Shown: positions 1 to 9,074 of the stretch, piece after piece | Numbering within the stretch: position 1 is the stretch's first letter | Layout of the letters: every line of letters starts with the position of its first letter | DNA from: Hoylesella loescheii DSM 19665 = JCM 12249 = ATCC 15930 | GTDB taxonomy: Bacteria; Bacteroidota; Bacteroidia; Bacteroidales; Bacteroidaceae | Length of the DNA stretch: 64,000 nt | Assembly (NCBI RefSeq): GCF_000378085.1 | Contig: NZ_KB899211.1 | Location: 62,001-126,000, forward strand | Reading direction: 5' to 3' | The notes under the pieces: model-generated | Seen by the model: only the letters and a program-made list of their open reading frames with translations | The model's database searches: none | What the model was told of the DNA's origin: nothing | Made by a program: the position numbers and the translations under genes

Positions 1-94
1 ATATCTGTTTCTGGACAAGTAGAGTATATGGCGCTTATCCCGAACTCTCAACAACTATATGACCAACTCGATTTTGCATCTGTCATGATGCATA

Positions 95-131
95 AGAAAA
101 CAAAAAGGGCCTGCCCATTGGGCAGGCCCTT
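95..131 (-). terminator. Intrinsic terminator of pckA
   Basis: An 11-bp perfect stem (106-116 pairs with 120-130) with a three-base loop; read on the minus strand it is followed by a T-rich run (TTTTTGTTTTC). It lies about 40 bases beyond the pckA stop codon, as expected for a rho-independent terminator. Confidence 0.85.
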
Positions 132-171
132 AATTATTTTACAACAAAGTTGTTATTGTGCTAGTTGCAAA

Positions 172-1785
172 TTACAACTGAGGACCAGCAGCTACAAGAG
201 CCTTACCAGCCTCGTTGCCTTCGTACTTCTTGAAGTTCTTGATGAAGCGAGCAGCCAAATCCTTAGCCTTCTCGTCCCACTGAGCAGCGTTTGCGTAGGT
301 GTCGCGAGGATCGAGGATGTTGGTGTCAACGCCTTCGAGAACCGTAGGAATTTCGAAGTCGAAGATAGGCAACTTCTTGGTGGGAACTTTGTTGATGGCA
401 CCGCTCAGGATTCCGTCGATGATACCACGGGTATCCTTAATAGAGATACGCTTGCCTGTTCCGTTCCAGCCAGTGTTAACCAGATAAGCCTTAGCGCCGT
501 TCTTCTCCATCTTCTTCACCAACTCTTCAGCATACTTCGTGGGGTGCAGTTCGAGGAACGCCTGACCGAAGCAAGCAGAGAATGTAGGCGTAGGCTCGGT
601 GATACCACGTTCGGTACCGGCAAGCTTAGCGGTGAAGCCTGAAAGGAAGTAGTACTTCGTTTGTTCGGGGCTTAGGATAGATACGGGAGGCAATACACCG
701 AATGCATCGGCGCTAAGGAAGATAACTTGCTTAGCAGCAGGACCAGCAGAGATGGGGCGTACGATGTTCTTGATGTGATCGATGGGGTAAGACACACGCG
801 TGTTTTCGGTTGTGCTTCCATCGGTGAAATCGATCTTGCCATTAGCGTCTACCGTTACGTTCTCGAGCAGAGCGTCGCGACGGATAGCATTGTAGATATC
901 GGGTTCGCTTTCCTTATCCAGGTTGATAACCTTAGCGTAGCATCCACCTTCAAAGTTGAATACGCCGTTGTCGTCCCATCCGTGTTCGTCGTCGCCGATG
1001 AGCAAACGCTTCGGATCGGTAGAAAGGGTAGTTTTACCAGTACCAGACAGACCGAAGAAGATAGCGGTGTTTTCGCCATTCATGTCGGTGTTAGCCGAGC
1101 AGTGCATAGAAGCAATGCCTTTGAGGGGCAAGTAGTAGTTCATCATCGAGAACATACCCTTCTTCATTTCGCCACCATACCAGGTGTTAAGGATAACTTG
1201 CTCTCTGGTTGTAACGTTGAACACAACGGCCGTTTCTGAGTGCAGACCCAGTTCCTCGTAGTTTTCAACCTTAGCTTTCGAAGCGTTGTAAACGATGAAG
1301 TCGGGCTCTTGGTCCAATTCTTCTTGGTTTACGGGCTTGATAAACATGTTGGTAACGAAGTGAGCTTGCCATGCAACTTCCACGATGAAACGAATCTTCA
1401 TACGGGTGTCTTTGTTGGCACCGCAGAAACCGTCAACAACGAAGAGGCGCTTGTTAGAAAGCTCTTCCTTAGCCAGCTTGTTAACAGCAGCCCAAGCTTC
1501 TTTGCTAGCACGGTGGTTGTCGTTCTTATATTCGTCGGAGGTCCACCATACGGTATCGTGCGATGTTTCGTCGTCAACGATAAACTTGTCCTTAGGTGAA
1601 CGACCGGTGTAAACACCCGTCATTACGTTAACGGCACCAAGTTCGGTAACTTGGCCTTTCTCAAATCCTTCGAGACTAGCTTTGGTCTCTTCTTCGAACA
1701 ACACTTCATACGAAGGGTTGTAAACAACTTCCGTTGTACCTTTAATTCCGTACTTTTCAAGTACTGACTTGTCAAACTTTGCCAT
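172..1785 (-). CDS. pckA: Phosphoenolpyruvate carboxykinase (ATP)
   Basis: A 537-residue cytosolic enzyme that interconverts oxaloacetate plus ATP with phosphoenolpyruvate, CO2 and ADP. In anaerobic Bacteroidales it usually runs in the carboxylating direction, feeding the fumarate/succinate branch (family knowledge). Visible signatures are the kinase-1a P-loop [11 protein letters not shown] at residues 245-255 and the metal-binding GDDEHGW at 264-270. Full length for the ATP-dependent family. The start [13 protein letters not shown] is the only sensible one. A Bacteroidetes -7 box lies 60 bases upstream and a clear terminator lies downstream, so it is probably a single-gene unit, divergent from upp. 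Confidence 0.97.
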   Translation of the reverse strand: MAKFDKSVLEKYGIKGTTEVVYNPSYEVLFEEETKASLEGFEKGQVTELGAVNVMTGVYTGRSPKDKFIVDDETSHDTVWWTSDEYKNDNHRASKEAWAAVNKLAKEELSNKRLFVVDGFCGANKDTRMKIRFIVEVAWQAHFVTNMFIKPVNQEELDQEPDFIVYNASKAKVENYEELGLHSETAVVFNVTTREQVILNTWYGGEMKKGMFSMMNYYLPLKGIASMHCSANTDMNGENTAIFFGLSGTGKTTLSTDPKRLLIGDDEHGWDDNGVFNFEGGCYAKVINLDKESEPDIYNAIRRDALLENVTVDANGKIDFTDGSTTENTRVSYPIDHIKNIVRPISAGPAAKQVIFLSADAFGVLPPVSILSPEQTKYYFLSGFTAKLAGTERGITEPTPTFSACFGQAFLELHPTKYAEELVKKMEKNGAKAYLVNTGWNGTGKRISIKDTRGIIDGILSGAINKVPTKKLPIFDFEIPTVLEGVDTNILDPRDTYANAAQWDEKAKDLAARFIKNFKKYEGNEAGKALVAAGPQL

Positions 1786-1845
1786 TTTCTTAAATATGTT
1801 AAGTGTGAAATTTTATCCTAAGCACATGTCTTTTCGGTATGCTGC

Positions 1846-1878
1846 GCAAAGTTAGCAAAATCGTAAAGAACCACCAAG
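1846..1878 (-). promoter_or_regulatory. Probable pckA promoter
   Basis: On the minus strand TAACTTTGC (1854 to 1846) matches the Bacteroidetes -7 box TAnnTTTG. A weak CTTG lies about 20 bases upstream in the -33 position. Distance to the pckA ATG is about 60 bases. Confidence 0.55.
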
Positions 1879-1991
1879 CGTGGAAAGAGAAAAATACATT
1901 TGGGCTCTCCTTTTTAGGTTAAAGAATATAAAAATAGGGGTGCACTGTCACTTTTGCTATTTGTACCTTACAAAAATAAGCGGGAATTTAA

Positions 1992-1999
1992 TACTTTTG
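1992..1999 (+). promoter_or_regulatory. Probable upp promoter (-7 box)
   Basis: TACTTTTG matches TAnnTTTG and lies 58 bases before the upp start. No well-spaced TTTG -33 box is present, so only the -7 element is claimed. Confidence 0.4.
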
Positions 2000-2057
2000 C
2001 ACGAGCAAAAAGATTAGCCACTACATTTAACAAACCCATATACTCATTCTTACGATA

Positions 2058-2717
2058 ATGAAGATAGTAAATTTTAGTGAACAGAACTCTATTGTAAACC
2101 AGTACTTAGCCGAAATTCGCGATGTGGATTACCAAAAGAACAGGCTGCTTTTTCGTAACAACATCCAACGCATAGGCGAATTAGAAGCCTATGAAATCAG
2201 CAAGACTTTAGACTATGAGGCACGCGACATCACCACGCCCTTGGGTGTTTCGCGCATGCAGGTGCCCACGGATAAGATTGTGTTGGCCACCATCTTTCGC
2301 GCTGGGTTGCCTTTCCACAATGGGTTCTTAAATATCTTCGACCATGCGGGTAACGCTTTCGTGTCGGCTTATCGCGAGTATGTTGACGAGCAACACACCA
2401 AGGTGGGCATACATGTAGAGTATTTGGCTACGCCTAGCATCGAGGGTAAGAACCTCATTATTGCCGACCCGATGCTGGCAACGGGTGGTTCGATGGAGCT
2501 GGGATATAAGGCGTTTCTCACTAAGGGCACGCCCAAACGCATCCACGTGGCCTGCGTCATCGCATCGCCCGAGGGTATTGAGCATATCCGCAAGACATTC
2601 CCCGAAGACAAAACCACCATTTGGTGCGCCGCTATCGACCCCGGATTGAACGAGCATAAGTACATCGTTCCTGGTTTCGGAGATGCTGGCGACCTGTGCT
2701 ATGGCGAAAAGGTGTAG
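2058..2717 (+). CDS. upp: Uracil phosphoribosyltransferase
   Basis: A 219-residue cytosolic salvage enzyme converting uracil and PRPP to UMP. The PRPP-binding loop IADPMLATGGS is at residues 135-145, and the C-terminal GFGDAGDLCYGE is typical of the family's uracil-binding end. Length fits (about 210-220). It is divergent from pckA across a 270-base gap holding a promoter for each, and is followed by a terminator hairpin, so it looks monocistronic. Confidence 0.95.
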   Translation: MKIVNFSEQNSIVNQYLAEIRDVDYQKNRLLFRNNIQRIGELEAYEISKTLDYEARDITTPLGVSRMQVPTDKIVLATIFRAGLPFHNGFLNIFDHAGNAFVSAYREYVDEQHTKVGIHVEYLATPSIEGKNLIIADPMLATGGSMELGYKAFLTKGTPKRIHVACVIASPEGIEHIRKTFPEDKTTIWCAAIDPGLNEHKYIVPGFGDAGDLCYGEKV

Positions 2718-2748
2718 GCACTATAAAACTTAAATAGCGATAAAACCC

Positions 2749-2806
2749 ATAATCGGGCCAAGACAACTTACTTCAAACAAGTTGGCTTGGCCCGATTATT
2801 TATTGT
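2749..2806 (+). terminator. Terminator downstream of upp
   Basis: A long hairpin: 2749-2762 pairs with 2786-2799 (14 bp) and continues through a two-base mismatch into AACTT/AAGTT (2765-2769 with 2779-2783). It is followed by TTATTGTTT. It starts about 30 bases after the upp stop. Confidence 0.75.
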
Positions 2807-2852
2807 TTAATAAGGCTTTATCTGACGGTTTCTAAGAGGTTTTTGGGGTTCT

Positions 2853-3290
2853 TACGTGACTTCGGGATAAGATACGATGCATTTTGAGAAAGATTAGATA
2901 AAAAACGAATGCCTATCTCGTCTACTACCGCGTAGCGGTTGGTCTGTTGGTAGGGCAGGGTTGTGAACGAAGTGAGCTACCCTGTCTAAGCGGTGCATAT
3001 AATCCTTCAAGGCCGTAGGTCTTGGTCTTTTTACATTTACCCATCTGTTGTCTAGTCGATAGACGGATATGTGGGCAAATGTTATTGACGAATGACATGG
3101 TGTTTAGCTATTCGTCTCCCCCAAACAGATAGTTGAAACGTAAAAAGACCAAGACCTTCGGCCTTGTTTTGCTCACATACTACTTTGGCAGGGTAGGTCG
3201 CCGTTGCTCCCAACCCTGCCCTACCAAAAGACCAACCGCTACGCGGTAGTTGGCAAAACGAAGTTCTCTTATCCTAAACTCGCGTAGCTG
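2853..3290. repeat. Composite interspersed repeat element, full-length copy
   Basis: Outer ends are inverted relatives: TTCGGGATAAG at 2861-2871 and CTTATCCTAAACTCGCG near 3268-3285. Inside lie two arms of about 110 bases (about 2923-3034 and 3139-3252), imperfect inverted repeats separated by about 105 bases. Each arm carries the hairpin ACCGC-GTA-GCGGT, a GGTAGGGCAGGGTTG block and AAGGCC(G/T)..GGTCTT. The same arms recur at 45.8-46.2 kb and 46.9-47.1 kb, and the ends recur at 10.1-10.3 kb. No coding potential is seen. The structure is MITE-like or retron/REP-like; the class is uncertain. Confidence 0.8.
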
Positions 3291-3350
3291 GTTATGCTAG
3301 CTGAAGAACTAATATCCCTGGCCCGTCTGCCCTGATAAGAATGCCTCACC

Positions 3351-3920
3351 TTAATCTCTCAACTTAATTTCGCAGTTATCCAAACTCTCTACCGTGGCCA
3401 ATGCCTCATAGCGGATGCCTAGTTCGCGCAGGGCATCGCCGCCCTTTTGGAATGCCTTTTCGATGATAAAGCCCATGCCTTCAAGACGTGCGCCTGCCTG
3501 TTTGCAAAGCTCAATCACGCCCATCGAGGCGTTTCCGTTGGCCAAGAAGTCGTCGATAAACAGCACATGGTCTTGTGGGGTGAGATAGTCGGCCGAGATA
3601 CACACCGTGTAACTGCGGTCTTTGGTGAACGAATGCACCACCGATGTGAGCATGTTCTCCATCGTTTTCGGCTCCTTCTTCTTGATAAACACCACGGGCA
3701 ACTGCATGATATAGCCCACAAGGATGGCAGGCGCAATGCCACTAGCCTCGATGGTGACAATCTTGTTGATGTGCAAGTCGGCGAAAAGGCGACTAAACTC
3801 TTTTGCTACTTCCATCATCAGGTTTGGGTCCATCTGATGATTGATAAAACTGTCTACTTTCAAAATACCGCCTTCGTAGCACTTGCCATCTTGAAGGATG
3901 CGCGTTTTTAACTTATCCAT
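3351..3920 (-). CDS. xpt: Xanthine phosphoribosyltransferase
   Basis: A 189-residue cytosolic enzyme converting xanthine and PRPP to XMP. The PRPP loop [12 protein letters not shown] is at residues 120-131, and the stretch IEASGIAPA (58-66) is typical of Xpt/PurR-type phosphoribosyltransferases. Length matches Xpt (about 190). It lies downstream of an NCS2 xanthine/uracil permease on the same strand, giving an uptake-plus-salvage pair. The 199-base gap between them is filled with GAGTT/AACTC repeat sequence, so co-transcription is likely but not certain. Confidence 0.93.
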   Translation of the reverse strand: MDKLKTRILQDGKCYEGGILKVDSFINHQMDPNLMMEVAKEFSRLFADLHINKIVTIEASGIAPAILVGYIMQLPVVFIKKKEPKTMENMLTSVVHSFTKDRSYTVCISADYLTPQDHVLFIDDFLANGNASMGVIELCKQAGARLEGMGFIIEKAFQKGGDALRELGIRYEALATVESLDNCEIKLRD

Positions 3921-3921
3921 T

Positions 3922-4118
3922 TGTGAGTTTGTGAGTTGATGAGTTGGTGAGTTTTTGAGTTGATGAGGGGATGAGCTTGTAAGTTTTTGAGTTTATGAGT
4001 TGGTAAGTTAGGGAATGAACAGGTTTCTGAGCTTTCGAGTTGTTAAGCAGATTGTATGCTCACCTTAAACTCATCAACTCACAAATTCACCAACTTACCA
4101 ACTCATAGACTCATAAAC
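3922..4118. repeat. GAGTT/AACTC low-complexity hairpin tract
   Basis: Degenerate units of about 8 bases (GTGAGTTG, ATGAGTTG, TTTGAGTT) run from 3922 to about 4010. Complementary units (AACTCATC, AACTCACA, AACTTACC) run from about 4070 to 4118. The two halves could pair into a long imperfect hairpin between the permease and xpt. The same design recurs in many gaps of this window. Confidence 0.7.
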
Positions 4119-4119
4119 C

Positions 4120-5436
4120 TCACTTTCTGTTAAACAGGGCGTTAGCCAAGATGGCTGTCAATCCGCCCGTGGTGATACCCGACGAGAAGATGGTACGCAC
4201 TCCTTCAGGCAATTGTTTTAGTATGTCGGGCATCAGTTCAACGCCCATTCCCAATGCTAAACTGGCTGCAATAACCAACACAGCCTTGCGATCGAGTTTC
4301 TCGCTGCACACGATGCGAACGCCCGCAGCGGCTACCGTACCGAACATTAGTAGCGTGGCACCACCCAATACGGGTGAGGGCATGAGCGAGAATACAATGC
4401 CCACAATGGGGAAGAGCCCCAAAAACACCAACATGGCAGCGATGAAGTAGCCCACATAACGGCTCGCCACGCCCGTAAGCTGTATGATACCGTTGTTTTG
4501 CGCGAATATAGAGTTGGGGAACGACGAGAACACGCCTGCTAGAAGCGAGTTAAGTCCATCGGCGAACACGCCTCCCGAAACACGTTTTACATACACTTCG
4601 CCATCTACGGGTTCGCCCGAAACCATCGAATTGGCAGTTACGTCGCCTGTGGCTTCGATGGCCGTAACGAGGTAAACCAAAGCCACGGCAATAATAGAAG
4701 ACACGTTGAAGTCGATGCCTAGTTTGAAAGGTACGGGCACATAGAACGATTTTACATCGCCAACGTTGAGGCTATCAAAGTCTACCATGCCCATGCAGAG
4801 AGCCAACACATAGCCAACAACCACGCCTAAGATGATAGAACTCATGCGCACATACTTGTTGTTGCTGCAATTCAGGGCGATAACACTGGCCAACACCGTT
4901 GCGGCAACAATGAGATTGCGGGGCGAACCAAAGTCGGCTGCTGAGGGGTCGCCACCTCCACAAGCCATCACGCCTGCCTTAACGAGACTCAATCCGATGA
5001 GCATCACCACGATGCCACTTACCAAGGGAGTGATAATTCGGCGTAGATACTTGAACGAATAGCTAACGGCCATCTCTACGGGGGCGGCTGCGATACACGC
5101 ACCGAATATCAATGGCAGTCCGCCTGCCTGACCAATGGCGATAATTGGACCAATAAACGAGAAACTTGTGCCCTGCACACAGAGCAGTCCGCAACCCACA
5201 GGGCCAAACTTACGGCATTGTATGAATGTGGATACGCCCGACACGAAGAGGGCCATCGATACGAGAAAGCCCGTTGTGGCAAGGTCCATGTTTAAGGCTT
5301 TGGCGATGATTAGTGGTGGCGTTATGATGGCCACGAAGATGGCGAGCAGGTGTTGAACGGCTGCAAAGAGGGTTTCTTGCAAGGGTGGGCGGTCGTTAAC
5401 GCCGTAAATAATGGCTTTGGTCGTTTTTTGTTCCAT
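4120..5436 (-). CDS. NCS2 family purine/uracil permease (xanthine permease type)
   Basis: A 438-residue polytopic inner-membrane proton symporter for a nucleobase. Family signatures are the ATGD segment at 262-265 and QNNGIIQLTGVASR at 313-326, the NCS2 motif. Hydrophobic segments fill most of the protein, consistent with about 14 transmembrane spans. Its placement directly upstream of xpt on the same strand makes xanthine the likeliest substrate (PbuX/XanP type); uracil or urate cannot be excluded from sequence alone. The ATG at 5436 follows the N-terminal pattern MEQKTTKAIIYGVND expected before the first membrane span. Confidence 0.92.
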   Translation of the reverse strand: MEQKTTKAIIYGVNDRPPLQETLFAAVQHLLAIFVAIITPPLIIAKALNMDLATTGFLVSMALFVSGVSTFIQCRKFGPVGCGLLCVQGTSFSFIGPIIAIGQAGGLPLIFGACIAAAPVEMAVSYSFKYLRRIITPLVSGIVVMLIGLSLVKAGVMACGGGDPSAADFGSPRNLIVAATVLASVIALNCSNNKYVRMSSIILGVVVGYVLALCMGMVDFDSLNVGDVKSFYVPVPFKLGIDFNVSSIIAVALVYLVTAIEATGDVTANSMVSGEPVDGEVYVKRVSGGVFADGLNSLLAGVFSSFPNSIFAQNNGIIQLTGVASRYVGYFIAAMLVFLGLFPIVGIVFSLMPSPVLGGATLLMFGTVAAAGVRIVCSEKLDRKAVLVIAASLALGMGVELMPDILKQLPEGVRTIFSSGITTGGLTAILANALFNRK

Positions 5437-5459
5437 TTGTTATCTTGAATAAAAAGTAT

Positions 5460-5705
5460 CACCTCCAACCCCTCTCCAAGGGCAAAGAGGAGTGATGTGC
5501 TTTGTGAAGCCTCACCCCCCAACCCCTCTCCAAAGGGGAGAGGGGAGTGATATGCTTTGTGAATTTGTTGTTTCTGTTTTGTGAAGCCTCACCCCCCAAC
5601 CCCTCTCCAAAGGGGAGAGGGGAGTGATATGCTTTGTGAATTTGTTGTTTCTGTTTTGTGAAGCCTCACCCCAACACCTCTCTAAGGGGGAGAGGGGAGT
5701 GGTGT
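5460..5705. repeat. 77-base tandem repeats with embedded hairpin
   Basis: Units beginning GTGAAGCCTCACC start at 5504, 5581 and 5658, an exact 77-base period. A partial unit lies before them from about 5460. Each contains CCCCTCTCCAAAGGGGAGAG, a strong short hairpin. A related single unit occurs at about 57855-57895. Non-coding. Confidence 0.85.
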
Positions 5706-5710
5706 GCTTT

Positions 5711-5880
5711 GTGAGTTTTTGAGCTTATGAGTTTGTGAGTTGGTAAGTCTATGAGTTTGTGAGTTGATAAGTTTATGAGTGTGTAAGTTTATAAGTTGAT
5801 AAGTTTTTGAGTTTGTTTTCTACTCAGCAACAATGCATTTGGCTTAACTCCTTAACTTCCTAACTCCTTAACTCCTCCAC
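5711..5880. repeat. GAGTT/AACTCC low-complexity tract
   Basis: Degenerate GTGAGTTT/TATGAGTT units at 5711-5815, then CTTAACTCCTTAACTTCC units at about 5845-5880. It resembles the other paired tracts between genes here. Confidence 0.6.
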
Positions 5881-5884
5881 TTCT

Positions 5885-6310
5885 TCATTTCTTCCTCTCG
5901 CATTCGGGACATAGCCCTTTAAGTACATAGTTCACGCTATTTAGCCGAAAACCGTCGGGTAACGGCACCACGGGCACCGACAGCTGTTTAAGGCAGAATG
6001 TGCGGTGGCATTGCTCGCAGTAAAAATGTGTATGCTCGTCTTGCACGGTGCAGTCGCAATCATCGGCACACACAGCGTATTTCAGTGCGCCCGACCCATC
6101 GTCGATGGCGTGAATAAGCCTGTGGAGCAAGAAAAGCGATAGTGTTCGCGAGATGGTGCTCTTGTCTATGGTAGGCAATAGGCGTTCCAGTTCGGGCAAC
6201 GAAACAGTTTCGTCGCCTCGCATCATCTCGCGAACGATAAGCAGTCGCGTAGCCGTTGGTTTGATGTGGCGCAACATTAGTTTGGCCACAAAGTAGGCTT
6301 CGTCGTGCAT
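5885..6310 (-). CDS. Fur-family metalloregulator
   Basis: A 141-residue cytosolic transcription repressor of the Fur/Zur/PerR family. The winged-helix N-terminal part has a recognition segment STISRTLSLF at 51-60. Metal-site features are HTHFYCEQC at 93-101 and a C-terminal CPEC at 134-137, which with C98/C101 form a structural Zn(Cys)4 site. Which metal or signal it senses (Fe, Zn or peroxide) cannot be read from sequence. Its ATG directly follows the stop codon of the upstream phosphatase (no gap), so translation is probably coupled. Confidence 0.9.
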   Translation of the reverse strand: MHDEAYFVAKLMLRHIKPTATRLLIVREMMRGDETVSLPELERLLPTIDKSTISRTLSLFLLHRLIHAIDDGSGALKYAVCADDCDCTVQDEHTHFYCEQCHRTFCLKQLSVPVVPLPDGFRLNSVNYVLKGLCPECERKK

Positions 6311-7594
6311 TTATTCTTTATAAGCGTCAAGTTTCTTGATATAGAAGTCGCGGAAATCTTTCCAGCGGTAATACGGTCCACTAACGGCCTTTAACGGAAG
6401 CGTGGCTTCGTTCTCGTTAAGCATCACCTTGAAAAGTACGTCTTTATCGGTAGCGTTCTTGCGATAGAACACAAATTGCAGGTTGGCTGCCATGGGGAAG
6501 ATTTTGTAATCCACCCAGTTTTCGGGGGCTAGTTTCTCCAAATCAACTATTTGTCGGCCGTTTTGGTTCAGGTCTAGCAGGCAAACCAGTGGCATAACCA
6601 TCGTGTCGTGGCCAAAGCGTAGCGTTGCGCCAGGGTTGGAAAGGCCGATGCAGCTGTCGGCTTGGGCGATAATGTTGCGCAAAAGGTTGCGTTGGCTGTA
6701 AGGCTGTGTACCGCCGTTCAGTGGCGAAGGACCGTACATGATGTACCAACGAGCGTTACCCACCAGCCAGTTTTCGTACAGTTCGTCGTCGGTAAAGAGG
6801 TCTAGCAGCTGCAATTTATGGCGTAGCTCGGTGCTCTGCACGTTGTTGGCCACCTTGATAAGCATACGATTAAACTCGCTGCCGTCTAGGTTTTGCTTCC
6901 AATATTCGGGGTCGCTGAAAAGCGAATTCATAAGTCTTTCGTGCTTGTCATGCTTCTTCGCAAACGCCATCCACTCGTCTTTAACCTGCCCGCGCATCTT
7001 TCGTGCACGCAAACTGTCGTCCGTTTGGTTCATATAATACATGTCGTGCATGCTGGCGTCGTGCTTAATCGTGAGCTGTGGGTTGAGCAACAAAAGTTGT
7101 TGCAAGGCGTTTTCCATGGATAAAATACAGCGAATGATGGTTGTGCTTTTAGCGTCGACGGTTGTTCGACCCGCAAAAACCTCGGGGAAATTCTTGAACA
7201 TACGGCGCGCAATGCCCTTGTGTTGTTCGGCTCCGCGCTGTGTCAGTTCGCCGTCGCGTAACATCGCTTCTTCGCGTATCAGTTTCAGTTTGGCCATCGT
7301 GGCCTTACCCAGTGGGGTGAGCTTACCCAAACTGTCGGCCTTGGCCAGAGAGAAATAAGTGGTGTCGTAATCTTTCGTGCCGATGAGATAGCGCGACCCG
7401 TGCCTGCCATAATGGCTGATATAAAACGGCTTGTAGCCTTTTGGTGCAGGCGTTTGGGCCTTTTGCGGACCGGGATAGGCCCAATAATTACCGGCAGACA
7501 TGAGTCTGTCTTTCTTGAAATCTTCTTTGGCCTGTTGGGCAAAAGCACCAACACTAAGGGTCAAAGCGCAAAATAGAATTGTAGATTTTCTCAT
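6311..7594 (-). CDS. Secreted histidine-type phosphatase (phytase-like)
   Basis: A 427-residue hydrolase of the histidine phosphatase superfamily, branch 2. The N-terminal MRKSTILFCALTLSVGAFAQ is a signal peptide, so it acts in the periplasm or outside. The phosphohistidine motif RHGSR lies at 64-68 and the proton-donor HD at 329-330 (GHDTMV), as in histidine acid phosphatases. The start at 7594 is chosen over an in-frame ATG at 7645 because the latter sits upstream of the -7 box (7617-7624) and the former begins the signal peptide. Substrates could be inositol phosphates or sugar phosphates. The Fur-family gene follows with no gap. Confidence 0.87.
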   Translation of the reverse strand: MRKSTILFCALTLSVGAFAQQAKEDFKKDRLMSAGNYWAYPGPQKAQTPAPKGYKPFYISHYGRHGSRYLIGTKDYDTTYFSLAKADSLGKLTPLGKATMAKLKLIREEAMLRDGELTQRGAEQHKGIARRMFKNFPEVFAGRTTVDAKSTTIIRCILSMENALQQLLLLNPQLTIKHDASMHDMYYMNQTDDSLRARKMRGQVKDEWMAFAKKHDKHERLMNSLFSDPEYWKQNLDGSEFNRMLIKVANNVQSTELRHKLQLLDLFTDDELYENWLVGNARWYIMYGPSPLNGGTQPYSQRNLLRNIIAQADSCIGLSNPGATLRFGHDTMVMPLVCLLDLNQNGRQIVDLEKLAPENWVDYKIFPMAANLQFVFYRKNATDKDVLFKVMLNENEATLPLKAVSGPYYRWKDFRDFYIKKLDAYKE

Positions 7595-7616
7595 AAGGCA
7601 ATACTTCTTGAATGTG

Positions 7617-7647
7617 CAAAGATAAATAATTTTCTGAAAATGCACAA
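7617..7647 (-). promoter_or_regulatory. Promoter of phosphatase-fur unit
   Basis: Minus-strand TATCTTTG (7624 to 7617) fits the -7 box TAnnTTTG. A TTGT lies about 19 bases upstream in the -33 position. It fixes the downstream ATG at 7594 as the start. Confidence 0.55.
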
Positions 7648-7715
7648 GATAAAGAGGAGTTAAAGGCGTGGAGGGACTTTTCGGTTTGATAAGCTTTAAA
7701 GCTTATGGGGGATAG

Positions 7716-7880
7716 AAGGGTGAAAAGGTGAAAGGGTGAAAAGGTGAAAAAGGGGGAGGGTGAAAAGGGGAAAAGTGAAAGGGTGAAAAGGTGAAAAAGG
7801 GAAAGGGTGAGGAGATGAAAGGGTGTTGGTTGTTTTTATGTCTCTATTTTTCTTCACATTCACTTCTCGCCTTTTCACCT
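7716..7880. repeat. GGTGAAAAG low-complexity tract with complementary end
   Basis: Repeated GGTGAAAAG/GGGTGAAAAG units (about 7727-7830), then complementary CTTTTCACC at about 7870-7880. It could fold as a long hairpin. A sister tract is at 41425-41556. No coding potential. Confidence 0.6.
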
Positions 7881-8475
7881 TTTATATAGTTCGGGATAAC
7901 AACTAATTCGTCATAGCGTGCGTACAAAAGAGGGGGAAGTGGCGCAAACAACCACGTGACGATTTGCATAATCTTATCCTCTTACATCTTTTCTTGGCTC
8001 TAACACGTATGGTATCTTATATACAATTCGCATACAATAGAGGTGAAAATGGATTTTGAATGTGGGCTATTAGAGCTGCAAAAGCGATGAGGGGTGCACC
8101 AATACGCGGTGCATGCGATACTCTCCATGCGGAAATTCAACGACGTGAGCCGAACCGTATAAGCAAATCCAATTAGCCCTTAGTTTTCTTATAGCGTTAA
8201 ATTTGGTGATAAATATTTACAAAGTTACGTCATGTTCCCGTCCCATTCTAGAAGAGTTTTTCTGCGAAAAGCACTAAAAACATATCTTCACGACTTCCTT
8301 TTTCTATCTCGCCATACCACATTCCACCCACCTCGTGTATGTTTTACCAACTCCCGATTTCACCAAACGCCAAGGCAACGTTATTTACACGCCTCTAAAT
8401 TTGCCAACTAACGAACGGTACAACATTGTCATTTGCAATGCATTATTAGTTTAATTACTGGATTTTTTATAAGTG
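7881..8475. other. Gene-poor intergenic DNA
   Basis: No convincing coding frame, RNA gene or promoter was seen. TTCGGGATAA at 7890-7899 is the same short sequence found at the ends of the composite repeat element, so this may be a decayed copy. Confidence 0.4.
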
Positions 8476-8569
8476 GGACACCTGTTCCATGTCATCTGGA
8501 ATGTTGTTCCATATCATCTGGAACATCGTTCCATCTTATTTGGAACAACATTACATCTTAGCGATAACA
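8476..8569 (+). repeat. 22-base-period inverted-repeat array 1
   Basis: Units start at 8476 (GGACA), 8498, 8520 and 8542 (GGAA..), exactly 22 bases apart. Each has the form GGAAC-3 or 4 bases-GTTCCAT followed by an A/T-rich spacer (for example CTTATT). The array ends in GATAACACGC. Three further GGAAC arrays lie elsewhere in the window in the same orientation. Confidence 0.9.
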
Positions 8570-9060
8570 CGCCGTTTTACCTTAAAACACAATGAAAGAA
8601 GTGGAGAATCGTCAAGTCGAACATAAAGAAAAAGAAAGCATGAGGTGAGAAATTGCCAACTTAAAGTTTATGCATAGAATGCTCAAATCTAGTAATTAAA
8701 CATGCCTAAACACCCTTAAAAGCCTCTTTCCTCGTTGTAAACATCAACATAAACCACGCTATATCAAACCATTACAAACTTTCGCGAGAATCGGTTAAAT
8801 ACAAGTCGATGGTGTGTTTGTGACTTAGGCGGGCACTCACAATGTTAAAAATCGGTGTAAAATATTTACAAACGGCAAGGACGCAATCAACAAATATTCC
8901 CCCTTTGCTACAGCTGTTGACCTTCAACAACGTAAGTTCGGGATAACGTATGATGTGTCTTGAATAAAGCAGGGCGGTAAAAGTAATGACAATGATGCCA
9001 ACTAACATATAACAGTAGTTGATAAAACAGATGTTTTTTATATCTAATCTTACTTATATT
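8570..9060. other. Gene-poor intergenic DNA
   Basis: No supported gene. A 78-codon frame on the minus strand (8772-9008) has no promoter or recognisable features. AAGTTCGGGATAAC at about 8934-8947 matches the end motif of the composite repeat family. Confidence 0.4.
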
Positions 9061-9074
9061 GTATGGTGTCTTAT

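Noticed and set aside
8476..8569. 22-base-period arrays considered as CRISPR
   Set aside because: Units are contiguous with no spacers of normal length, arms are palindromic and short, and no cas genes are present.
8772..9008. 78-codon minus-strand frame
   Set aside because: No start context, promoter or family features, in a gene-poor region.
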